From positions 608,196,198 through 608,260,197 of the forward strand of contig NC_056730.1 of the NCBI RefSeq assembly GCF_019279795.1: DNA of 64,000 nucleotides, in the 5' to 3' direction. The position numbers were made by a program, and so were the translations under genes. The notes under the pieces are model-generated. The model searched no databases, was not told where the DNA came from, and saw only the letters and a program-made list of their open reading frames with translations. The DNA is from Protopterus annectens. Its lineage: Eukaryota > Chordata > Ceratodontiformes > Protopteridae. Below, piece after piece: positions 12,201 to 22,995 of the stretch (position 1 is the first letter of the stretch; every line of letters begins with the position of its first letter).

Positions 12201-12735
12201 CTCATAGCCCCTTCTTCAAATGTGTGTTTTAGCACCTGACATTTACCTTGCTTTTGGTGTGATCAGATATTGATCACCTCTATAAACTGTCTATATGGAT
12301 TGGCAGGCATCTAAATCCAGCATCAGTTCTACAATTATTGAACATTATAATTTCTCATTGATTTTTGACTTATGTATTCATGCATACATGTGTGATTCTA
12401 CCAGAATTATTATGACTAGCCCCTTATGTGGTTCATAATCAGTCCAGAAATGCTAATACCGTCCCAGAAATAAGTATGAGATATTTGATCCAACAAAGAC
12501 TTTATAGTTTAACAAACATATTACACTAAAAACATATTGAAAATATTTGTGCTATTCTCCCACAAGTAATATGATGAATTAATTTTGCATTTCCATGCAT
12601 TTTATGAAGTCTTATTACTAATGAAACCAACATGTATGTTATCATGTAGTGATTATAGTATTCAATGATGTGAGACAAAGACATATAACTGCATAAGAAG
12701 CAGTACAGCATGCCTCAAATACATGATCAATTCAT
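12200..12735. other. Gene-free stretch
   Basis: No supported feature; AT-rich. Confidence 0.5.
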
Positions 12736-12737
12736 CG

Positions 12738-13046
12738 ACCAATAAACAGCGAACTCCCAAATCTTGGTACAGCCACTTCAATTAATTTTTTACCAGGAGA
12801 AAAAAACACTTGGCCATCGTCAGGAATTTGCCCTTTTCCCCACTGTCATACAATCTCGGAGTTGGTATATTTAGTTAGAGTGGTGTGGCGGCAAGCCCCA
12901 ACATCAGGGGGTGTGAGGGGCAAAGCCCCCCCACTTTTTAGGGTTTGAAAGTGTTTGGTTTTTGGTTGGCCAAGCAATTTTATTCCCCTGGGAAAAAATT
13001 CACTGAAGAGGCTGCTCAGAGATTTGGGAGTTTGTTGTTTATTGGT
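12738..13046. mobile_element. Foldback MITE-like element with about 80-bp arms
   Basis: The left arm (12738-12816) begins ACCAATAAACAGCGAACTCC and the right arm (12967-13046) is its reverse complement with scattered mismatches and a few indels. The arms enclose about 150 bp containing a G/C-rich palindromic patch around 12890-12935 (AGCCCC...GGGGCAAAGCCCCCCC). There is no coding capacity. The long arms suggest a non-autonomous DNA transposon. The family is not recognised, and flanking target duplications were not found. Confidence 0.75.
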
Positions 13047-13059
13047 TGACAAAGAGGCG

Positions 13060-13929
13060 TTCAATGAAGGTATTTTTCGATAAGGTAATATAGACCCAGT
13101 TATGCACCTGCATTATCCATATAATAAGTTATTTACTGCAATTATCCTCATAGATATGTAAATCATGACACACAAAACAGTAAAATAACCCATCTGTTCT
13201 AAACTGGATCAGAATCAGAAACTGTTTGTATGTCCACAGTCCTTATTTGTGTGAAGGTTGGGATTGAGCACCACAGACTACTGTTAGTTTCTGCTATAAG
13301 TTGAAAACCTTATAATGATTATGAATGCACTAATACTTTGCCATCAATCACACAAATTAGCTTGTCAGCAGAGTGCTTCAGGAAGCAATTTTTACAAAAA
13401 GAAAATAATGTCAGTGACTTGTATTACTTGTTTATTTTGTAATGGACTGCTGTACTCGGTATATGATGAGTGAACTGTGATGCTGTCTAAGCACATCATT
13501 ATGTAGATATATGCCTGTACTCTCACACATTACACTTACAAATGATGTACAGTGATGCTGGAGCTTTGCATATGTACTCAACGAATGGTATTAAGAAGGC
13601 GCTTTCATATTTTTGACCTGTTTATTGATAATTTGCACTGCATAATGTCCAAGCATAAGAAACTATTGAAAATGGCACAACAAATAATTAATATTTACAT
13701 GCAACCATCCAGAGCTGAGGACTCGGGAATGCTTAATTGCCAATCTGCTGTTTCACAAGTGTGATTGTCATCAATACACCATACATTAAAATACCTATGT
13801 TACTCACACTACTGCAATGTGCATGAATGACAGGAAAGATAAGTTTTCTGAGCAGCATGTAATCTCTTATAATCAACACATTTCTGTTACTGCTGCTTGT
13901 CAAGACACATTCCTTTATACCCAAACCTG
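13060..13929. other. Gene-free stretch
   Basis: No recognisable gene. The last 200 bp may be a highly diverged unit of the 300-bp array that follows. Confidence 0.45.
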
Positions 13930-14258
13930 TGATGCACACTAATGTCTCTGCAAACACAGTGAAGTGTTCATTTTTAAAAATGTGCAGTATCATACATTTA
14001 AAGTCAGATTTCTCCTGTGAGTTTGTTTGTGGGTGTCTGTTGTCATGTAGGTATGGCTTCAACAACAGCACTAATGCACACACATCCACTCAAGAAAAAC
14101 ATTTACACTGGGAGACTATTTTCACATTAGTTTCTTATACTTTTAACATGAACCTTTGTTCTGCTACATGCTGATGAGGTATTCCTTTTCAAAAATGCTC
14201 TATTTCACACTTGCATTCAGACATCTTCTGTGGTGCTTGTGGTTGATATGATGCACTC
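13930..14258 (+). repeat. 300-bp array, block left of the Gypsy insertion
   Basis: Contains the landmarks of the array units found again at 23.9-25.2 kb: GTAGGTATGGCTTCAACA, a TCCACTCAAGA stretch, CTGATGAGGTATTCC, AATGCTCTATTTCACACTT, then TCTGTGGTGCTTGTGGTTGATA. The unit is interrupted at about 14258 by the Gypsy LTR and resumes at 23921 with GGCATGTGGTTCAAATCTAG. Confidence 0.65.
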
Positions 14259-14501
14259 AAACAGATGAGCATTCGTGAGTTCTGTTCAAGCAGCTTATTA
14301 TGTACAAACACATCAGGACTGGGGCTTAATAACTTTAACTTAGATAAACTTATAAACTAACTAGCTATTACACTCATACATACTCACTCTCTGGCTGCAC
14401 TCTCAAAATGGCACTGAAGCTAGCACATGCTTGCTATTTATATGCATGTGCTGTCCTTGGAAATGCTTTTTAAAGGTACAATGCACACACACTATTCTAC
14501 A
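14259..14501 (-). repeat. Gypsy 3' LTR
   Basis: Matches 23677-23920 along its length. The inner edge on the minus strand begins TGTAGAATAGTG directly after the polypurine tract. About 22 bp present at the outer end of the other LTR (23655-23676) are not found here, so this LTR is truncated or the boundary has been eroded. Confidence 0.88.
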
Positions 14502-14516
14502 TCCTCCCTCTTTGAG
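14502..14516 (-). promoter_or_regulatory. Polypurine tract of the Gypsy element
   Basis: On the minus strand the sequence CTCAAAGAGGGAGGA lies directly before the LTR start TGTAGAATAG, the expected plus-strand primer position. Confidence 0.8.
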
Positions 14517-14613
14517 AAGTAAGTCATACAATATTGACAACATTGATTGACATGTAATTGATACAAATAATTCTTTGTCATGCAATTATACAGAACTAAA
14601 TACATACTGACAA

Positions 14614-15476
14614 TTATGCCCAGGTTGCTGTGTATTTTACACTAGGTCTAGAAATATGACCAAATTGTGTGACATAAATATTAGAGTTAGGTATAGCAAC
14701 TGGGACTATCTCTGCTGAATGTTCAACTTTGGGGATATCAGGAACATTATTAAGAATAGAAATAGATGTTAAGACACATTCTGCAACAGGAACATTGCCT
14801 GGATTGCTCTGAGATCTAGAGTCTGTCTCACAGGAACAATGCTGCGATATTGATACTGATACAGGAAGAAGATGACTGCAATTTCTCCTGTACTCCATAC
14901 CCTCAGATTCTATAAAATAGGATCTCATCTCAGTGCATATACTTGTTACTTGACCAATCTAGTTGAAACCTTTCACTGTTTGCATCCTCACTGACTTTCC
15001 TTCTTTCAATGGAAGAAGAAATCTGCTGGATTTATCACAGCTGGACTTCTAGAAAGAATGTTTTCTGAATAGTTGGGCTCTAATTGTTCTGTTGTTTTTT
15101 GCTTTAGGCCTCAACAAACTGGAACTGATAGGCAATGTTGTTCTGGTTTGCCTAGATAGAAGTCTCTAAGTAGGCGAGCCAAGTATATTGTCACAGGGTA
15201 TGTTTCTGAGATTAAGTAAATTCAAAAAGACATTGATATTATCATGTTTTGACTTCTCTAATAATTGCTTTGCACTCTGTGCTGCACATTCAGCTAGTCC
15301 ATTTGACTGTGGATATTCAGGACTACTAGTAACATGTACAGAGTCCCATTCTCTTGTAAATTTCTCAAACAACTGACTAGTAAATGGAGTATCATTGTCA
15401 AAAATAACTTTGTGTGGAGAAATGACTTTTCAACTTGGTGATAACAGCAGTGGATGATAGATTAGGTAGTAAATGA
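14614..15476 (-). pseudogene. Gypsy integrase core (C-terminal part) and pol C terminus
   Basis: Reading on the minus strand from 15476: LSSTAVITKLKSHFS, then (after a frameshift) DNDTPFTSQLFEKFTREWD and HVTSSPEYPQSNGLAECAAQ. The last contains the Pro-x-Ser-Asn-Gly and catalytic-Glu segment of the retroviral-type integrase core. Downstream pol residues continue as LLRDFYLGKPEQHC. An open segment 14928 to 14614 is the pol tail. Integrase inserts the cDNA. The domain is cut from its N-terminal half by the CR1 insertion and carries frameshifts. Confidence 0.85.
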
Positions 15477-15479
15477 CAG

Positions 15480-15958
15480 ATGCCCTACGCAGACCGTCTC
15501 AAAAAACTCCAGCATTACTCTGTCGCATATCGCCTACTCAGAGGCGATCTCTACCTAACATACAAAGCTATGTCAAACCCAGAGCTGTTGGACATGCTCC
15601 ACTTAAAGAAATCCCAATCTCTCCGAGCTACACACTCTAGGGACCTAAACCTTGTCACCACAATAAACAGAACATGCTGGAGGGATAGATTCCTGTCTCA
15701 GAGACTTCCCATACTCTGGAACAGACTACCTATCTATGTCAAACAGAGCTCCTCATTAACACTCTTCAAGAAAAATCTTGATGATTGGATGGGAAATAGG
15801 AAATTCACCCCAGGGATCACTTCTGTGGCTCTGCTCGACAGGGGCAGAGGAAAATAATTTTCTTGGGTGGTGAAAGCCAGGGTACATTTTTGGCTAGACT
15901 TATATAGGCCCTAGGGCCAATAGCATAGTACCTACCTATGAACCTATGAACCTATGAA
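15480..15958 (+). mobile_element. CR1-type LINE fragment B: ORF2 C terminus and 3' end, inside Gypsy
   Basis: A 125-codon open segment (15480-15857) encodes the conserved C-terminal region: PYADRLKKLQHYSVAYRLLR, LTYKAMSNPELLDML, NRTCWRDRFLSQRLPILWNR, ending LFKKNLDDWM. A 3' UTR with GGCCCTAGGGCCAATAG follows. It ends in three tandem copies of the 8-mer CCTATGAA (15935-15958), the terminal short repeat typical of CR1-like LINEs. It is strongly 5'-truncated. It splits the Gypsy integrase between SSWL and LSSTAVI, so it is younger than the Gypsy copy. Confidence 0.92.
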
Positions 15959-16497
15959 ATAAATCTCAACCAGCTTGAATAAGAGTCTGCCAACACTAAG
16001 TAATGCTAATTGTTTCACTCAACTATATCAGTGGCTACTTTTGACCAATATAGTTCAGGAACTTGACTTAGCTGAAGTGGTTCTTTTTGCAAATGCATTT
16101 TAGTACTATTGCATATCGAACAAGAAGAAAGTATTTTATCAATGTCTTTTAATAGAGAAGGCCAAAATACTAGTCCTCTTGCCTTTCTTTTGGTAGATTC
16201 AGAACCTGGGTGACCATGATGCAAAATCTGGATGTATTCACATTGTAAAGAAGCAGGAACAACAATTTTAGGACCTTTGAAAATAATGACATCTTCCATC
16301 AACGTTTCATCTCTGTAAGGAAAATAAATTTGCACTTCAAGTGGTACACTAGATTGCTTTGACGGCCATCCAACATTAATGTAGTGATTGAGCTTTTGCA
16401 AAATTAGATGTCTTTGCATGGTCTTGCAGCTCATCAAGTCTTGTGGTAGAAAAATTAAGCACTTCCATAACATCAAAGTCAAAATTCTCTGCATCAA
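15959..16497 (-). pseudogene. Gypsy integrase N-terminal part (zinc-binding and start of core)
   Basis: Minus-strand reading shows the HHCC zinc-binding module: HHGHPGSESTKRKARGLVFW followed by SSCSICNSTK. The core start LYWSKVATDIVE (first catalytic Asp in TDI) and ADSYSSWL (second catalytic Asp) come next, with two in-frame stops after IVE. It continues from the RNase H region in a shifted frame (the segments overlap at 16376-16497). The remaining core lies beyond the CR1 insertion. Confidence 0.88.
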
Positions 16498-17011
16498 GCT
16501 GTTCCATTGTATTTCTGGGCGATCTGGATAAGGTATCAGCCAGATAAAGAAGTTTGCCTTTTGTATAGACCATTTTGAAGTTGTATTTTTGCAATTTGAG
16601 CATCATTGTTTGTAATCTCACTGGAGCTGAATGCATAGGCTTATTTAAAATAGTGACTAGAGGTTGGTGATCAGTTTCAATCTGAATAGCTAGACCATAA
16701 ATATAATCATGAAACTTTGAACATGCAAATACTATTGCTAAAAGTTCTTTCGCAATTTGAGCATATTGCATTTCAGTTTGGGTAAGATAGCTAGATGCAT
16801 AAGCTAGTGGTCTGCATTCTTGAAGAATAAGTGTGCTAAGACCACATTTTGAAGCATCACAGGAAAGAGTTACTGGTTTAGTGACATCATAGTACCTTAA
16901 TGTAGGTTGGGTGACAATTTTTTGCTTAAGGACTCCAAATGCTCTCTGGTGTTGTTCCAGCCAAGAAGATGTAACATGTTTGCACATCAGGTCTCTCAAA
17001 GGTTCTGTCAA
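16376..17011 (-). pseudogene. Gypsy RNase H domain
   Basis: An open segment of 211 codons. WLEQHQRAFGVLKQKI precedes the RNase H core: LSCDASKCGLSTLILQ (first catalytic Asp, usually Val-Thr-Asp-Ala-Ser), YAQIAKELLAIVFACSKFHD (catalytic Glu), TDHQPLVTILNKP (catalytic Asp) and LADTLSRSP (last Asp). All four acidic residues are recognisable. The domain degrades RNA in the RNA:DNA hybrid during element replication. A frameshift separates it from both RT and integrase. Confidence 0.9.
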
Positions 17012-17049
17012 ATCATTGAAGTTTTATATAAACTTGCCTAAATAGTTGA

Positions 17050-17720
17050 TCATACCAAAAAATGTTGCAGAGCTTGAACATTATCTTTTGCTGGCATCTC
17101 AAGAATGGCTGCTTGCTTGGACAGGTCTGGTTGCAAGTCGGTGCTGGTAAATAAATGACGTACATATATAACTTCTGGTAGTCTGAATTTGCACTTCAGA
17201 GGATTGAGTTTCAAGTTCACTTCACTTGCTCTGCCTAGAACTTTCTTAAGGTTTTTGTCATGCTCTACTTCACCACTGCCTCTAACCAGTAAATCATCTA
17301 CTATTATGGCACAAGGATAACCCGAAAAAATTTGCTCTGTTACACGCCGAAAGACTTCACTTGCAGAATTTATTCCAGATGGCATCCTAAGGAATCTACC
17401 AATCTACCAGTCTTCCAAATAGGGGACTGAATGTAGTCAGTAATGAATTTTTGCGATCAAGCATCACTTACCAAAATTAACTTTTTGCATCCAAGACAGA
17501 GAAAACAGTGGCATTTGGTATTAGGGCTACGACTTCCTCAACTGTACGCATGGGCTGATGCAGTCTCTTTAATGCTTTGTTCAAATCCCTTTGGTGAATT
17601 CAGATTCTGATTTCATCTGAGCCTTTTTTGTGGGCTGCTACCATGGACAACACCCATTTAGTTGGTTCTGTAACTGGACAAATTACACCTTGCTGCACCA
17701 TTTTATCCAAAGGAGCTTTG
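17050..17720 (-). pseudogene. Gypsy reverse transcriptase domain
   Basis: The minus strand reads VCP-type fingers (MVQQGVICPVTEPTKWVLSM), then RDLNKALKRLHQPMRTVEE and NATVFSVLDAKS (motif A Asp). After stops near 17480 come MPSGINSASEVFRRV (motif B) and IIVDDLLV (catalytic box, usually YxDD), then LNPLKCKFRLPEV. Several stops at 17400-17600 and a frameshift at about 17385 make it non-functional. Order and spacing are those of a Ty3/Gypsy pol. Confidence 0.9.
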
Positions 17721-17779
17721 ACTTTATTCTGCATAGTTATAGGAACTTTTCTTGCTGGTCTAATCGCTGGACTGACCTC

Positions 17780-18250
17780 TCAGTCTAACTTCATAGAATA
17801 CACAACTGGAGGTTTGCCAAACTTGTCATCGAAAGCATCAGCATACTCTGAGAAAATAGCTTCAGCAAAATTGGAACTAGGATATATGCTTATATGATGA
17901 ACTTCTTTGGTAAAGAAAAGCAGATTCATTCTGAAACTGTCTCTGAGACCCAATAATAACTGCACAGGTCTTTGGACTACATAAAATAGTAAGCAGTAGG
18001 ATTTCCTAGTCAAATAACATGAAAGCACTACTGAGCCTTCGGTTTGAATTTCTTCACCTCCATAAGCAACAAGTTTCGCACAACTGGCCACATTAAGTTG
18101 CTCAGCAGCTCTCACCTTAGCAAAAGTGTCTGGTGACATAACATTACACTGAACCAGTGTCTACTTTGAGCTTGGTGGCTTTACCATTGATCTAGACAGT
18201 ACAAAACACTTCGTTCTTTGCCAATAAATTTACTGCATCGACCGTTTCAC
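17780..18250 (-). pseudogene. Gypsy protease and protease-RT linker
   Basis: An open segment from 18139 to 17780 contains AEQLNVASCAKLVAYGGEEI, LLLGLRDSFRMNLLFF and YADAFDDKFGKPP, which is the segment just before the RT fingers in Gypsy polyproteins. The catalytic aspartyl-protease triad is expected just upstream (18140-18250), where the reading is broken. The minus strand there reads like VDTGSV-type sequence only after a frameshift, so the active site is not confirmed. Confidence 0.7.
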
Positions 18251-19240
18251 CAATTACTGACACACCATCTATGTAGAAAGTAGAACTGCAGTTCTCTATA
18301 TGATCTACTTGTTTTTAAGTGACCTTTCTTTATAACTGTGTGAGGTTTACTTGATTTGCAAAATTTCTGAAAATGGTTCCATTTTTTACACTTGCAGCAT
18401 TGCTGACCAAATGCTAAGCATTTTTCTGCTTTAGACTTATGATTGGCACCACAATTGTGACAGTTAATGATAACGCTTGATTTCAGTTTTGCTGACTCAC
18501 CCTTGCACTGCACTGAGCATGTCTTTCTCTTAGAACTTGCTGGAAAACTACAAGTTTTACCTGGGAGCCTGCCAGGGTGGCAGGTGCTATGTCCTTAGGC
18601 CTGCTTCTGCTAGCCATGTGTTACATGGTGTCTACATTTGCTCTGGAGCCTGCTGAAACCATGCTCTTTCACTTGCAAGCATACTTGTGTGCCTTTCTGT
18701 AAATTCATGGATTTGACAAATCTCAATAGCTTTGCTCAGTGTTAAATCACAGTCACAAAGCAAAATGTTTCTCACTGCAGCACTATTAATACCACACACA
18801 AGCCTGTCCTTTATTAACTCATCTTGTAAGTCACCAAACCTACACATTTTAGCTCTGTTTCTCAGGTCAGTTATATAAGCTGCAAAAGTTTTCCCTTGCT
18901 TTTGATCTCTTGTCTAAAACAAATGCCTCTCTAATGTAACATTCGTCTGTGGGTTACACATTTCCCCAAATTTGCATTTCAAACACTCACTGTCTTCCCT
19001 TGATTCAGCCTGTACAACAATATGACAGTTTTTTCTTCTCCCTCATATACTGCTGGTGCATACACAAATGAATGTTCTCTTTCAATGGCCTCTGACCCAG
19101 CTAGGTTTAACAAAATAAATGCCCTTGTGTGGCCATCTTTGTCAGAATAAGCTGCTTGTATAAAATATCATACTCTTGCTCAAATATTCTCCAGTTCTCT
19201 GCAATATTCTGATCAAATACAAGTGGTGAGGGTTTTCAAA
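18247..19240 (-). pseudogene. Gypsy gag with zinc knuckle
   Basis: The minus strand reads, from the N-terminal side, a degenerate region (19240 to 18850) and then FGDLQDELIKDRLVCGIN and LTLSKAIEICQIHEF, both hallmark segments of vertebrate Gypsy gag. The nucleocapsid region follows: CHNCGANH, and a complete C-x2-C-x4-H-x4-C knuckle CCKCKKWNHFQKFC near 18350-18392. Gag packages element RNA. It is interrupted by stops between 18514 and 18632 and upstream of 18847. Confidence 0.85.
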
Positions 19241-19292
19241 ATCCATCTGCCGTATTAACACATACCAGTGAAGGCTTTTACAAGTATGCATG

Positions 19293-19293
<1 letters not shown>

Positions 19294-19360
<67 letters not shown>
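19294..19360. repeat. (CA)n microsatellite
   Basis: An uninterrupted CA tract of about 67 bp, followed by TATATACATA. It lies upstream of gag in the Gypsy leader region. Confidence 0.98.
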
Positions 19361-19366
<6 letters not shown>

Positions 19367-19379
19367 CATATGGCAGCAA

Positions 19380-19850
19380 TTTGTGCCAGTATTTGCAACT
19401 ATGCCCAATAGCGCAACGGGTCTCTGAATAACTGAACTTTGCAAAATTAGTCTCGCAGGCACAAGAATATTCTTGAAATTACTGTACTGTAAGAAATCAC
19501 CTCTTAGTGTAAGAAACATTTCAAAATAACTGCACTGTGCAAATAAACTGGGCAGAAGAAGCTCAGAATAAAAAATATTTCAAAGTAATTGCACTTTGCA
19601 AATAAACAGTACACAGCACACTGCAACTTTTGCAAAATGGCTGTACTTTGCGAAATAACTCTTTACAGTGCAAGAAACACTCTGCAATGGCAGCACTCTG
19701 CGAATAGACACATGCAGCACAATAAACTTTTTGAAATGGATATATTTTGATTGAACTTTACAAAATAGTTGCATTTTGCACACAATAAACTCTTTGGACA
19801 AAATATCACAATAACAAAACACCCGATAAAAAAATAACCATTTTAACAGA
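19380..19850 (-). repeat. Gypsy leader with short degenerate tandem motifs
   Basis: A motif of about 55-60 bp recurs (TTTCAAA.TAA.TGCACT.TGCAAATAAAC at about 19520, 19580, 19630 and 19690). Related words (CAGCACTTTGCCAAAAA) occur beyond PLE2 at 23180-23200, supporting that both belong to one Gypsy 5' leader split by the PLE. Confidence 0.55.
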
Positions 19851-19912
19851 CAAAAACAACAAATGTGATAAAAGCACAAACAGATGAAACATGGCTAAAA
19901 TAACATAAAACT
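19851..19912 (-). repeat. Left inverted terminal copy of PLE2
   Basis: The reverse complement reads TTTTATGTTATTTTAGCCAT, then GTTTCATC, then TGTTTGTGCTTTTATCACAT. It matches the right end at 22996-23062 with only a few substitutions and a 4-nt gap. Confidence 0.9.
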
Positions 19913-19933
19913 AATGCTATCATTAATCTAAAA

Positions 19934-21476
19934 ATGTTTGTTAGGAATGTGATGGTTAGACTAACTTTCCCTGATGATGCTGTCTTCAGTGGTAATCCAT
20001 ATAGGAAATATAGTAATTTTACTCCTGTAAATCACCCTATTTTGGAAGCTTTCAGTAAAATTTGTGAAGATGAGTTGCATGGTTTGTTGAATGACTGGCA
20101 GCATGGGAAGAGCTTTGCTAACCTGAATAGGTTAGAACAGGATGCTCTTAGGAGTCTATGTATGGATGAGACTGTGGTAATATGACCAGTGGATAAAGGG
20201 GGTATGACTGTGGTTATGGACAGAGATTTTTATTTCAGGTCCATAAAATATATGTTATCAGATGAGAATGTATACAAAATAGTTAAAGTTAATCCAGTTG
20301 AGTCTATGAAGAGGAAGATACACTTTATATTAAATGATTGGTGAGTTATGGTATTACTATGGATTTGATGGAATATTTGACAGTAGAGCACCCGGTTGTA
20401 CCCTCTTTCCATGGGTTGCCTAAAATACACAAGGATTCTGTGAGACCACCCTTAAGGCCCATTGTAGCAGGGAGAGGATGGCTGGCAAAACCTTTCTCAG
20501 TCTTTGTTGAAAAGCATATAAGACCTGTTTTAGACAAATCATTGGCAGTGTTGAAGGACTCTAGACAGTTTTTACAAGATTTACACTCATTCTCAGAAGG
20601 GCATGATAGGAATGATGATTATAAGCTTGTCACGCTTGATGTGATTTCACCTTTTACCACCATTCCTAATGATGAGGGTGCTGAGCCTATGAGAAGATTC
20701 CTTTTTTTAATAATAGTGATTATGGAGGCAAACTGATGGATTTATTGTGTTTATTTAGTTGTGTTGGAAAATAACATGCTTGTGTTCAACAAAGAATACT
20801 TTTTGCAATATGAGGGCATAGCTATGGGCACTCGTTCTGCCAATAGCTACACCAGCGCAGTCCTGGCCCAATGGGAACTGGATGAGGTTTTTAAGTTGGA
20901 ATGTTTAAGGAGAATGTCAGATTCTACCTCCGATTTGTTGATGACATCTTTCTTGTTTGGGGTGGTGCACTGACCTCCCTTGATGAGTTTGCCCAACAGT
21001 TGTATGACAGCACTAGTTTCCTTAGGTTTACTCTGAAACATTCTGATACTCAGATTGAGTATTTAGATATACAGGTAAGGAGGTTGAGAGATAAAACATT
21101 GACCACTGATTTGTACAGGAAGGAGTGCCATAGGAATGCCCTCCTCCATAGAACGAGTATGCACCCTAAACAGATTTTTTCCAATGTAGTTACAGGACAA
21201 GGTATGTGTGTTTCAATACACAATAACACAGATTTAGGGTTTGAGGAGGGATTAATAGTGTTAGATATAGATTTACAAACACTTAGTTATAGAAGAGAAA
21301 AAATAGCTGCAGTTTTTAGACAGGTTAATACCTTGAGATGTGGAAGGATGAAACCTTACTTTTCAGATGGAGGAGTGATGTTATTCTAGGATGGTAGGGA
21401 GGCTCCATCCTTGAGTGTGGTTAACATACCTATGTCATATACCAGTAATGTTAATATGGTTAAGATGGTGTTACCC
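19934..21476 (+). pseudogene. PLE2 reverse transcriptase region
   Basis: The N-terminal segment (19934-20185) reads FSKICEDELHGLLNDWQ and LNRLEQDALRSLCMD, then after a stop VDKGGMTVVMDRDFY, a PLE signature before the fingers. Next come PSFHGLPKIHKD and RPPLRPIVAGRG (20395-20480), motif A KLVTLDVISPFTTIP (about 20622-20670), motif B YEGIAMGTRSANSYTSAVL (about 20810-20868) and the catalytic FVDDIFLVW (about 20929-20957). The thumb DLYRKECHRNALLHRTSMHP follows. Frameshifts near 20700-20760, 20900 and 21390 break it. Motif order and residues match a full PLE RT. Confidence 0.88.
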
Positions 21477-21489
21477 TAAGGAAATTGAT

Positions 21490-22090
21490 AGATCTATTTG
21501 TGATGTTAAATTTGGTATGTGTTCATGTGGTCATTGTAACTATTGTAGATATAGAGTCATGGATTAGTACTAGGTTAACTGCCCTTATGGGCCACTTTAA
21601 GCCTAGCCAATTATCCCATGTGAGAATCAAACCCTGCACCATGAGTCTGTAGGGCAACCACCTTAACCATTATGCCAACCTCCCACCCCATGAGACATGG
21701 TGATACAAGTATACAAGTTTAAAGTGGAGGTTGATTGTGCCACCAGGAACATAGTATATTTAATGCAATATGATTATTGCTCATATTTCTATGTTAGGAT
21801 GATGGGTCACATGTTTAGGGAAAGGATTAGAGAACATGTTAGTAGTATTAAGAACAAGCATTCCCTAAGTTCACTAAGTATACTCAAGAGACTGTTGTCT
21901 ACCATAATTTCATGTTTATGGCCATCAAGCAAGTCGATGTGGGTGATAAGCAGGGAAACATTAGGAATAAAGTAGAAAGTAGTGAGCTTGGATGGATACT
22001 GAAACTCAGGGCAGATAGGAGATATGGCCTTAATGGTAAGGTCTCCATTAAGCAAGTACTTGAAGCTAGGGGATTGCCTAGGAGGTAGTG
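21490..22090 (+). pseudogene. PLE2 GIY-YIG endonuclease, split by a SINE
   Basis: The Cys cluster CSCGHCNYCRY lies at about 21520-21552, directly left of the SINE. To the right, VDCATRNIVYLMQYDYCSYF and RERIREHVSSIKNKHS (21730-21860) form the GIY-YIG core: VYL in place of the GIY tyrosine motif, YFYVRMMG for YIG, and the Arg/Glu-His segment. The C-terminal tail FGSL-like region reads weakly to about 22085. The nuclease would nick target DNA in an intact element. Confidence 0.8.
21563..21691 (-). mobile_element. tRNA-derived SINE inside PLE2
   Basis: On the minus strand an A box TGGCATAATGG and a B box GGTTTGATTCTC lie about 40 nt apart, as in a tRNA-type polymerase III promoter. A tail containing CTAGGCTTAAAGTGG follows. 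It is flanked by an imperfect 9-bp direct repeat, GAGTCATGG (21554-21562) and GAGACATGG (21692-21700), consistent with a target-site duplication. Confidence 0.75.
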
Positions 22091-22949
22091 GGTTTTGAAT
22101 TAAGTAATTACTAATGTATGCAGGTTGTATGTGGTTTTAAAACCTAAGGTACTAAATGAAGGCTTCCATGTAATGGATAGAGCATTAGCCTATATTGGAG
22201 CTATAATAAGACATAGATTTCATGCTGATAGTGTGTTTTTTATATTTAGAAGAGTGTTAGAAGACTGTTATATTTAGGGTTTAGAGTAGGCTTAATCTCT
22301 TTGTTCATGCCAGTATCATTATTTCTGTGATCGAGTCTTTTTGTACAATGGAGTTTTTGTTTCTGTTTAGTTAAGTGTGGAGAATATGTGCCCCTTGAAA
22401 TATATTAACTGTTTGAGCTAGGTGTCTGGGGATGTTGATACCATTATAGTGATGTTTTTTATTACACTCTAATTTCTCGATGGAATGTGCATATAAATTT
22501 CTGCCTACTATTTTTGCATGTATTTATTGATGTAACCCAGAGTGATTGATACGCATGTATAAGAAGTGCTTGATATTATCTTGGCATTACAGGATATATT
22601 GCATGTCGCATAAAGCTATATGTGCAATGTATTGTTTAGGGTTAAGTTCATGCTTTTAATGTACGTGTGGAATTTAAAGTTAGTCGAATCAGTTACAGAA
22701 TGCTTATCTATATCCATAGTTTATATTTTTTGCATGGATGTTTGTGGTTATATATTATACCTTTTTATTGCTTAATGTTTAAATGGGACTGTTCCTTTAA
22801 GGGAGATGGAGCTTGCCTACATGTTTGCATAGAACACGCTTCAGCGTAATGGTGGGATTACTTGGTACACCTGATGCATATTAGTGGATTATTACTGTTT
22901 GAAATGTGAGTATTTAAAATGCTTTTGTATTCTCTGTTTTTTATATGGT

Positions 22950-22990
22950 CTGATGAAGTCACTAGACAAGTGATGTAAACGCTTACCTGC
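22950..22990 (+). ncRNA. Hammerhead-like motif at PLE2 3' end
   Basis: CTGATGA is intact, followed by AG and a perfect 5-bp stem TCACT/AGTGA around loop AGACA, then TGTAAACGC where functional PLE hammerheads have CGAAACGC. One substitution in the GAAA box probably abolishes cleavage. The position, about 45-110 nt before the PLE end, fits the known family architecture. Confidence 0.5.
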
Positions 22991-22995
22991 CATTA

